From NCBI GenBank assembly GCA_947623455.1, contig OX392534.1:41855426-41919425 (forward strand): a stretch of DNA of 64,000 nt, given 5' to 3'. The stretch's first letter is position 1; each line of letters starts with the position of its first letter. The notes under the pieces were generated by a model. It did no database searches, had not been told where the DNA came from, and saw only the letters and a list, made by a program, of their open reading frames with translations. The stretch is from Mimachlamys varia (Eukaryota > Mollusca > Bivalvia > Pectinida > Pectinidae). Positions 38,901 through 50,900 of the stretch are shown piece after piece. The position numbers and the translations under genes were made by a program.

Positions 38901-41900
38901 CTATGAATTTGTTTGCTTTTCAACAGATCTTTTTAAAATTTTGTTTGAATAGACAATACAATATGTAAATGTGCCCCCTAAATTCTATAGAATATGTAGA
39001 TATATTTCTCATTTGTTGTACAAATAACTTTGAGAGTGCAGGGGGTATGAGTTGGCCCCTGGACGACAGTTCTAGTTGAGACTATAATGTAATATTTGTA
39101 TACTGTACTCATTTTCCCGAGGGTTATATTGTCAAACTAACGACTATAATATTGTACTGCAATCTACTTCTCCAGTGTTCCCATGTGATCAGGCAAGTGA
39201 CTATAACATTATCATGATTCTACTGCAGTGTTCCCATGCCAGGAGAGTGGCCAACTTCGCACAGTACGGCTGTGTTCAGGAGGTACTGACCTACTCCAGA
39301 CAGGTGTTGTGTGGCCAGAATCAGGAAATCAACACCAGCGAGAGGAAGCAGCTGACAGACCTGGCCATACACTGTTTTGTACATCAGATACTGGAACATT
39401 CCGGGGACAAGGCACAACTGGAACAGTCTTTTCTGTAAGATGTTATTGACCTTTTTATCAAAGGCCAAACTTTTATCTTTGCTAAATGCCTTTCTTGATA
39501 TTAAAAAAAACGTTTACCTGTAATCTTATAAAACGATTGTACAATCCTTACCTGTTAATATGAAGAAGAGTAAATTAATGTATGGTATATATTTTTTAAA
39601 AATTTCAAATAATATTCACCTGTATCCAGCCCTATTTGTTATTCTTCTACTGCAGTGAGTTTCTCATCACCAACTTCTCATATGAAGAAAGCTTGGCCTT
39701 GTCTTTGCTGTCAGAGAATGGTCTGATCTGTATCCTACTGGAACTTGCTAAGGTGAGCTATCATGATATTAAACAATGGTAAATTATGTTGTGTTTAGGT
39801 CACCCCCAGTTTCCTCTAAACCTGACACCAAACTTAGACATTTTGACAGAAAGATGTCTGGCGTGGGTAAGTCCGAGTTTCCTTTGGCCCTGACACCAGA
39901 CTTAGACATTTTGACAGATAGATGTCTGGTGTGGGGCCAGTGCACATTGCTATATAATTAGAATTACCTGACACTGTTTGGTGCTGAGAATTTTGAGATG
40001 CTGACAACCAAAGTTAAGAAGGACACAACACATACCTCACATATATATCGATAAATGGATTATTTATTGATCCTACCCTCTGATGATCACCAACAGCTCC
40101 GTATTTCCATCAGTTGAGTTCTCAGTTTTCCATGGTTGGACATTTCCCCACTGGGCGGACCCAACGTTTTTAACTCGTACGTAGGCCACTTGTTGACTAT
40201 AATCTGATCTGCAACTCTTACTGATCTTGACTAAAAATAGGTAGATACTGTTCTTGTTCAGACGATTTCCAGACCTTGTCTTTTTGTTGATTAGTCACGC
40301 CCCAATACCAAACGGTATCGGGCGAATTCCACGTTTTCGTATGACAGTGCATTCTGACCCCAAACCATATCTGGGGCCAGAAGAAACTCGGGCTAAGTTC
40401 ACCTGAGACAAAATTAATAATGTTGCTGCATGCATATGTATAAATAAGAGAAAAAAATTTTGAATGATATGTACAAATGATACAATGGATTAAAACTTTC
40501 TTGTTTCTGTGTGACTTCAGGCTCGCGGCTTAGTGATGGAGGCGTTGGATCTGCTGGCTAAGAATGGTTACACCAGACTGGACAATGCTGTGGTGGACAG
40601 TCTGGTCAGCAAGGGCTTCACCAACCACCTTGTTCAGGCAGCCACAGGTAGGTAAACATAGTGGCACCCAACCACCTAGATCAGATGTTCACAAGTAGGT
40701 AACCATATTGACACCTGACCTCCTAGTTCAGGCAGCCACAGGTAGGTAACCATAGTGACATCAACCACCTAGTTCAGGTGGCCACAGGTAGGTAACCATA
40801 GTGACACCAGACCACCTAGTTCAGGCAGCCACAGGTAAGTAACCATAGTAACACCCTACCACCTAGTTCAGGCAGCCACTGGTAGGTAACCATAGTGACA
40901 CCTGGCCTCTTAGTTCAAGTGGCCACAGGTAAGTAACCATAGTGACACCCTACCACCTAGTTCAGGCAGACACAGGTAGAATTTGCCCTCATATACTGTA
41001 AGTTTGATTCCAGTAAATTATTATATAATAGTTTCTTGGTCATTGGTAGGTACGTTTTTCCAGTCACTATCTCCCCAGTACAGGACGGAGATCCTGTGCT
41101 CCAAGCCTCAGCTTGCCCTTCAGCACTACGCCATGATACAGGACTGTGTAGCGGACCTCAGGCTGGACACTCTCCAAAATCTCGCCAACATTTTCGACCC
41201 CTCGAGGGCTAATTTGAGAAATCACATATCTAAACATATGCTTTCAAAGAAGAGGTGAGTGTTTTTGTATTTAATCTAAATACAAAACTTAAGGGAGAAA
41301 CACTTCTGTGTGTTAGCTAGGTTCTTCTATATAATTGACCAGACCAATATTAGAGAACATGTCTTGGAGTCAAGAGAACAACCTAAAAATATATTTGATA
41401 TTCCTTTGATGCAACTTAGTCTTGTTCTTGTAGCGATGGATTAGCAAACATGGGAAAAGTTATTATAATACATAAATTATTTTATAAGTACAGATAATTT
41501 TACCATGGTTTTATGCATTTTGTGCAAGATTCTAATTATAAAATATAAAACCATGAAATTGTCATGGCTCTAAAGAAATAATCCTCAAATATCATTTATG
41601 TTGTGTTAGATTACCTTAAAGTTTTCTGAAGGGCTGGCATGGTCTTTAAACCTGCTGTGAGAATGTAGAAGGTTATAATGTAGGGAACCCAGCTTTGTGT
41701 TTACAAGTAAAAATCCTCTGGCTACATCTTGCCACGATTTCAGAAGTACAACTTGTCTAAAAACAGTCCTTATACTGCTAGTCCCAATTCACTAAGTATA
41801 TTGCTGTAAAATAAAACTACACCTTGACAAAAATTTACTTTTGTTAAAAAATGTAACAATAGTCTCTCTTCTTTTTCTTTGGTAAGGGTTTGCAAAAATT

Positions 41901-44900
41901 TTGTTGTGTTCGTGTTTTCAAACCTTTATTACCTATTGTTTAAACTTGTTGGTGTTGTATATCCCTAGAACTGCAAGTGTCTCCTCTCTGAACTCCCAAT
42001 GTAGTGATGGGGAGGCTGGCCCAATGGTAAGTCACAGCTCAAAATCTGTTTTTGAGACAAGATTGGGTATTTAGCATCTTGTAATAAAATCATTAAACAT
42101 ATTTATGTTCTCTGTTGATTTAAGCACAAGTAATGTGAAACACAGTCATTAAATTTGGAATTCTTATGATTTAAAATCACAAATTGTGTAAAGGACTCGC
42201 ACGACTAAATCATTTACTATAAGTTATTACCAAACATTTTAGCTGATAACTTTAATATTTGAAGTTCAACACTAGTAACAACTGTCTAGATTCATAGATA
42301 CTTACCTTACAAAGGCTACAAAGTGAGTTTTTGGAGAAGTTTCGTGGCATATTGGTCTGTCACAGTGTCCAGAAGCTGACAACCAGAACTTTACATGCAA
42401 AATCGATGACCCTAAACAGAAACGGCCCCATCCATTTTGACTCTGTATAAGTCCACACATAGACATGGAAACATATTAAAAGTATACATTTTCAAAAAGT
42501 TCAGTATTTGTACATTTCATTCATGCAAAAATCTGACATCAGTTCGTCATTAAACAGTTTAAATTTGGACCATGATGAGATGCACCCCGACGCAATATGA
42601 ATACAATGTTGCATAAATGAAGTAATCCTTAGACTTTTCCTTAGATGGCAAGAGCAGAAATCTTACATAAACAATTTAAATACATAGACAAATGCATGGG
42701 TTCTTTTTTAGGAAAATACTCTCCCTGAAGCCTCAAAGTTGGTGGAGTTTTTCGTCACCATAATTTTGCAGCTAAATAGAAAGCGTGATAAGTCTGGAGA
42801 CATCCCGAATGCAGAGGAGGTACTTACCATGAATTCCAACGATATATCGAAACAGGTCAGTTATCATTTCATGTGAAAATTCTCAGCTAGAATATAAACC
42901 TATTGCCATAAAATTTAATCAATTTATTTCTTGATTCATACTTCTTAAATTTTTTTTTAGATAATGTGAACAAAACAAGTCTTTATTGTTGTAATTGGCA
43001 AAGTTGAATTGAAATTTTAATTTAATTGATTTTATGTGTAGACATTATTTCTCTGCCATTTATGTGTAGAAGAGTTACTTCCATTGATATAACCTATCTC
43101 ACAACAGCTACAATGTTTAAGTTATAATTAATGAGAAAACAAAATAAACAATTTCAGTTTGTGTATTTTGTCTTTCATTGTATATTTTTGAGGTATTGGT
43201 TCACTAATTCACGATGTGCTAATCATATAAACCTCTATAATACGCTAAAACTGGAAGGTACAAAAATTTGTACATCACAGTATATGATCGAGCTATATAT
43301 TAAGGTTACTTCATAATTCACTGACTCTTTGTTCTTATACATACTCCTTTATGATATTTTCATCATCAGTCTCCGGAAGAAAAATTGAAAGTGAAAGTCC
43401 GAAAGTTGACCTGTCGACCAATGCCACTAGGAGCTGGACATCAACACGTGGCTTTAGTGCGCAATGGTGACCTGTACACATGGGGTCGTACTTCCCACGG
43501 CAGGTAAACGAAGCACTGTACAAAACTGAAATACATTTAACATGATTTAACTCTTTCTGTACCATACACATGACAAAAACATGTGCTGTCAGATCCCTGT
43601 TGTTGTTTACACACAACAAGAGACTTTGATGTAAACATAGGATAGGTGTGTAATTCCATTAAATGTCAGTCCCCATCAGATTTGAAGTAATTATTAGGTC
43701 ATCTGACCCGAAGGGTCAAGATGACCTATTGCCATCATGCTTCGTCCGTCGTCGTGCGCCGTCCGCCGTCCGCCGTCCGCCGTCCGCCGTCCGTAAACTT
43801 TTCCTTTAACAATCTTCTTCTTAGTAACCAAAAGGCTCTAGGTGCTGATATTTGGCCAGTAGGCACCTGGGATTGAGTGCTACAAAGTTTCCTCATTTCA
43901 ATGACCTTGACCTGTTTTCAAGGTCACAGGGGTCAAATATGTAAAAACCTTTAACAATCTTCTTCTCAGTAACCAAAAGGTCTAGGGTAATGATATTTGG
44001 CCAGTAGGCACCTGGGATAGAGTGCTACAAAGTTTCCTCATATCGATGACCTTGACTAACTTTCAAGGTCACAGGGGTCAAATATGTAAAAAAGCGTTTG
44101 ACAATCTTTTCCTCACTAACCAATAGGCCATGGGTGATCATATTTGGCCAGTAGGTACCTGGGATAGAGTGTTCTAAAGTTTCCTCATATAAATGACCTT
44201 GACCTACTTTCAAGGTCACAGGGGTCAAATATGTTAAAAAATCTACACAACATTATCTAAAGAACTAAATGATCTAGAGCAATGATATTTTTGTATGATA
44301 TGTAGACCAGCAATGCGAATCTTTTTCTAATATATTGTGTTTAGGTCAAAGGTCAACTTTGAGTGCTGGACGGGGTCAAAGGTTAACATGGGTTATAATA
44401 GGTAAAAAGCTTTAAGAATCTTCTTCTCAAGTTCCATAAGGCCCAGGGTTCTGATATTTGGCCAGTAGGAACCTGGGATAGATTGTTCTAAAGTTTCCTC
44501 ATATAAATGACCTTGACCTACTTTCAAGGTCACATGGGTCAAATATGTTAAAAAATCTACACAACATTATCTAAAGAACTAAATGATCTAGAGCAATGAT
44601 ATTTTTGTATGATATGTAGACCAGCAATGCGAATCTTTTTCTAATATATTGTGTTTAGGTCAAAGGTCAACTTTGAGTGCTGGACGGGGTCAAAGGTTAA
44701 CATGGGTTATAATAGGTAAAAAGCTTTAAGAATCTTCTTCTCAAGTTCCATAAGGCCCAGGGTTCTGATATTTGGCCAGTAGGTACCAGGGATGGAGCAC
44801 TCTAAAGTTTTCTCATATAAATGACCTTGACCTACTTTCAAGGTCACATGGGTCAAATATGTTAAAATATCTACACAACATTATCTAATGAACCGAATGA

Positions 44901-47900
44901 TCTAGACCGATGATACTTGCATATATTATATGTAGACTGGCAATGCAAATCTTTTTCTGATATATTGTGTTTAGGTCAAAGTTCAACTTTAAGCACTGGA
45001 CAGGGTCAAAGGTTAACATGGGTTATAATGGGTAAAAGCTTTAAGAATCTTCTTATCTATTAAGTTCCATAAGCCCCAGGGTCCAATATTTGGCCAGTGC
45101 ATACCTGGGAGGGAGTGCTATAAAGTTTTCTCATATAAATGACCTTGACCTACTTTCAAGGAGGTCAAATCTTTTAAAAATTAACTTTTACATAACAGAT
45201 CTTTATAGTCAGATGACCGTTGAGGCCCCTGGGCCTCTTGTTTTTATGTGTGCCCTGACCTGACCTGATATGTTACAGACTGGGCCATGGAGACCTGGCA
45301 CCAGACAACACTGTCTCTCCCCTTTGTAGGGTGGAAACTCTACACATGTACATAGGTTTATATTATATTTATCCTGACCTGATATGTTACAGACTGGGCC
45401 ATGGAGACCTGGCACCAGACAACACTGTGTCCCCCCCCCCCCCCCCCTGTAGGGTGGAAACTCTACACATGTACATAGCTACATAGGTTTATATTATATT
45501 TATCCTGACCTAATGTGTTACAGACTGGGCCATGGAGACCTGGCACCAGAAAACACTGTGTCTCCCCCCTGTAGGGTGGAAACTCTACACATGTACATAG
45601 CTACATAGGTTTATATTATATTTATCCTGACCTGATGTGTTATAGACTGGGCCACAGAGACCTGGCACCAGACAACACTGTGTCTCCCCTCTGTGGGTAG
45701 AAACTCTACACATGTACTTAGGTTTATACTATCTTTATCCTGACCGGATGTGTTACAGACTGGGCCATGGAGACCTGGCACCAGACAACACCGTGTCTGC
45801 CCCCTGTAGGGTGGAAACTCTACACATGTACATAGGTTTATATTATATTTATCCTGACCTTACTGATGTGTTACAGACTGGGCCACGGAGACCTGGCACC
45901 AGACAACACCGTGTCTCCCCCCTGTAGGGTGGAAACTCTACACATGTACATAGGTTTATATTATATTTACCCTGACCTTACCTGCTGTGTTACAGACTGG
46001 GTCACGGAGACCTGGCACCAGACAACACCGTGTCTGCCCCCTGTAGGGTGGAAACTCTACACATGTACATAGGTTTATATTATATTTATCCTGACGTGGT
46101 GTGTTACAGACTGGGCCATGGAGACCTGGCACCAGACAACACTGTGTCTCCCCCTGTAGGGTGGAGACTCTACACATGTACATAGGTTTATATTATATTT
46201 ATCCTGACGTGGTGTGTTACAGACTGGGCCATGGAGACCTGGCACCAGACAACACTGTGTCTCCCCCTGTAGGGTGGAGACTCTACACATGTACATAGGT
46301 TTATATTATATCTATCCTGACCTGATGTGTTACAGACTGGGCCACGGAGACCTGGCACCAGACAACACTGTGCCCCCCCCCCCCTGTAGTGTAGAAACTC
46401 TACACATGTACATAGGTTTATATTATATCTATCCTGACCTAATGTGTTACAGACTGGGCCATGGAGACCTGGCACCAGACAACACTGTGTCTCCCCCATG
46501 TAGGGTTGAAACTCTACACATGTACATAGGTTTATATTATATTTATCCTGACCTTACTGATGTGTTACAGACTGGGCCATGGAGACCTGGCACCAGACAA
46601 CACCGTGTCTCCCCCCTGTAGGGTGGAAACTCTACACATGTACATAGGTTTATATTATATTTATCCTGACCTGATGTGTTACAGACTGGGTCACGGAGAC
46701 CTGGCACCAGACAACACCGTGTCTCCTCCCTGTAGGGTGGAAACTCTACACATGTACATAGGTTTATATTATATTTATCCTGACCTGATGTGTTACAGAC
46801 TTGGCCACGGAGACCTGGCACCAGACAACACCGTGTCTCCCCCCTGTAGGGTGGAAACTCTACATATGCTGCAGGTCCGTGTCATCTCCGTGGCTTGTGG
46901 CGGTGAACACACGCTGGCCCTCACACAACAGGGGGTAAGTATACCTTATACCCAAAATATATCATATACCAAATACATATTATATGCCAAAAACATAATA
47001 TCATCATATACCAAAAATATACCATATACTAAAAATATAACAAAAATATATCATATACCAAAAATATAATATTATCATATGCCCGAAATATATCATATAC
47101 CAAAAATGTACCATATACTGAAAATATATCATATACCAAAAATAGAACATTATCATATACTGAAAATATATCATATGCCAAAAAATATATATTATACCAA
47201 AAATATACCACATACAAAAAACATACCATATACCAAAGATAATAATTGCCTATAGTGTTTTTTCAGTTTGTCAATCTATGCTAAAGACATTATACATGAG
47301 GCAAATTCGTTGGAAATCACATTAACTTGTTGTGTATCATACATCTTTGATTAGAGGGCTTTAAACTTTTTATGACAGGAAGGTTATGATGTGGCTTGTC
47401 TGCTGGCAAACTGACTTACTTGATAAGTGTAAAACAATCTACCAAACATAAATTGGATTAGGAGGAGGGCACTTTATCAATTTAAAGGAGGAGATTGACT
47501 TGTTAATGCTAAAAGCAAGGTTCTGTATGGATTGACAGGTGTTTGCGTGGGGCTCCTCCCAGTATGGCCAGGTAGGAATCGGTACGAGACATATCTACAG
47601 CCGCCCCATGCAGGTGGACAAGCTCTCGTCCGTACAGTGTGTGAGTGTGGAGACCGGTCAGTATCACTCCCTGGCTCTGACCGTCGATGGAGAGTAAGTA
47701 AACTCACTGACCAGCCGGTCAAATCCTTTTAATCTACCATGACTAGAATGTACACTTTCTGTCAAAGTATCTTTTAGATCTTAACATGGGGTATATGTGA
47801 CCTTATCACATAAAAATCATATTTATCCGTTTGTAGAAAATGTTAAAATTATTGGTGTATTCTAAATCCTAAATTCATAGAGAAATGACTTGTTGATAAT

Positions 47901-50900
47901 TTGGCTAATGAATCAGCTGATTTGATATCAACTTTAGTATTCAACATTAAGTTTTTAACAACACATAGACCAGGTAGTACAATACAAATGAATAGGATCT
48001 GTTCGTCAGTGTATGCACATTAATTTTATTGTATAATTATCAAGGGCACTCCATTAAAAACAATTCCAGTTTGTTGATTTAGGATGTCTTTACAACATTG
48101 GACAGAAATACTTAATTTAGCAATGTTCCTAATAATCTTGGAAGAAGAAAAAAGTAAAATAAATGTGAGATATATTTTGGTCTTTCAGAGTTTATAGCTG
48201 GGGCTGGGGTGTTCATGGACAACTTAGTCACGGTGGGATAGAGGATGCTTTGGTCCCGACCCACGTACAGGCACTGTCAGACAAACAGATCATCAGGGTG
48301 TGTGGGGGATACTGTCATTCCCTAGCCCTCTCCTCACAGGTAAGTATCACCTACAGGCACTGTCAGACAAACAGATCATCAGGGTGTGTGGGGGATACTG
48401 TCATTCCCTAGCCCTCTCCTCACAGGTAAGTATCATATACAGTCATTGTCAGACAAACAGATCATCAGGGTGTGTGGTGGATACTGTCATTCCCTAGCCC
48501 TCTCCTCACAGGTAAGTATCATGTACAGGTACTGTCAGACAAGCAGATCATCAGGGTGTGTGGTGGATACTGTCATTCCCTAGCCCACTCCTCACAGGTA
48601 AGTATCACATACAGGCACTGTCAGACAAACAGATCATCAGGGTGTGTGGTGGATACTGTCATTCCCTAGCCCTCTCCTCACAGGTAAGTATCACATACAG
48701 GCACTGTCAGACTAACAGATCATCAGGGTGTGTGGGGGATACTGTCATTCCCTAGCGCTCTCCTCACAGGTAAGTATCATGTACAGGCACTGTCAGACTA
48801 ACAGATCATCAGGGTGTGTGGGGGATACTGTCATTCCCTAGCCCTCTCCTCACAGGTAAGTATCACATACAGGCACTGTCAGACTAACAGATCATCAGGG
48901 TGTGTGGGGGATACTGTCATTCCCTAGCCCTCTCCTCACAGGTAAGTATCACATACAGGCACTGTCAGACAAACAGATCATCAGGGTGTGTGGGGGATAC
49001 TGTCATTCCCTAGCCCTCTCCTCACAGGTAAGTATCACATACAGGCACTGTCAGACTAACATATCATCAGGGTGTGTGGGGGATACTGTCATTCCCTAGC
49101 CCTCTCCTCACAGGTAAGTATCACATACAGGCACTGTCAGACAAACAGGTCATCAGGGTGTGTGTGGGATACTGTCATTCCCTAGCCCTCTCCTCACAGG
49201 TAAGTATCATGTACAGGCACTGTCAGACAAACAGATCATCAGGGTGTGTGGGGGATACTGTCATTCCCTAGCCCTCTCCTCACAGGTAAGTATCACCTAC
49301 AGTCATTGTCAGACAAACAGATCATCAGGGTGTGTGGGGGATACTGTCATTCCCTAGCCCTCTCCTCACAGGTAAGTATCATGTACAGGCATTGTCAGAC
49401 AAACAGATCATCAGAGTGTGTGGGGGATACTGTCATTCCCTAGCCCTCTCCTCACAGGTAAGTATCATGTACAGGCACTGTCAGACAAACAGATCATCAG
49501 GGTGTGTGGGGGATACTGTCATTCCCTAGCCCTCTCCTCACAGGTAAGTATCATGTACAGGCACTGTCAGACAAACAGATCATCAGGGTGTGTGGTGGAT
49601 ACTGTCATTCCCAAGCCCTCTCCTCACAGGTAAGTATCACCTACAGGCACTGTCAGACAAACAGATCATCAGGGTGTGTGGGGGATACTGTCATTCCCTA
49701 GCCCTCTCCTCACAGGTAAGTATCACCTACAGGCATTGTCAGACAAACTGATCATCAGGGTGTGTGGAGGATACTGTCATTCCCTAGGCCTCTCCTCACA
49801 GGTAAGTATCATGTACAGGCACTGTCAGACAAATAGATCATCAGGGTGTGTGGGGGTTACTGTCATTCCCTAGGCCTCTCCTCACAGGTAAGTATCATGT
49901 ACAGGCATTGTCAGACAAACAGATCATCAGGGTGTGTGGTGGATACTGTCATTCCCTAGCCCTCTCCTCACAGGTAAGTATCATGTACAGGCACTGTCAG
50001 ACAAACAGATCATCAGGGTGTGTGGGGGTTACTGTCATTCCCTAGCCCTCTCCTCACAGGTAAGTATCACGTACAGGCACTGTCAGACAAACAGATCATC
50101 AGGGTGTGTGGGGGATACTGTCATTCCCTAGCCCTCTCCTCACAGGTAAGTATCACCTACAGGCACTGTCAGACAAACAGATCATCAGGGTGTGTGGGGG
50201 ATACTGTCATTCCCTAGCCCTCTCCTCACAGGTAAGTATCACCTACAGGCACTGTCAGACAAACAGATCATCAGGGTGTGTGGGGGATACTGTCATTCCC
50301 TAGCCCTCTCCTCACAGGTAAGTATCACCTACAGGCACTGTCAGACAAACAGATCATCAGGGTGTGTGGGGGATACTGTCATTCCCTAGCCCTCTCCTCA
50401 CAGGTAAGTATCACACACAGGCACTGTCAGACAAACAGATCATCAGGGTGTGTGGGGGATACTGTCGTTCCCTAGCCCTCTCCTCACAGGTAAGTATCAC
50501 CTACAGGCATTGTCAGACAAACAGATCATCAGAGTGTGTGGGGGATACTGTCATTCCCTAGCCCTCTCCTCACAGGTGAGTATCACCTACAGGCACTGTC
50601 AGACAAACAGATCATCAGGGTGTGTGGGGGATACTGTCATTCCCTAGCCCTCTCCTCACAGGTAAGTATCATGTACAGGCACTGTCAGACAAACAGATCA
50701 TCAGGGTGTGTGGGGGATACTGTCATTCCCTAGCCCTCTCCTCACAGGTAAGTATCATGTACAGGCACTGTCAGACAAACAGATCATCAGGGTGTGTGGT
50801 GGATACTCTCATTCCCTAGCCCTCTCCTCACGGGTAAGTATCATGTACAGGCACTGTCAGACAAACTGATCATCAGGGTGTGTGGGGGATACTGTCATTC

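Noticed and set aside
43696..45240. Possible regulatory region rich in AAGGTCA words
   Set aside because: The words belong to a dispersed transposable element with repeated inner segments and terminal inverted repeats.
45240..46866. Fourteen separate alternative exons
   Set aside because: Units have acceptors but no donor of their own before the next unit, so they cannot be spliced as separate cassette exons.
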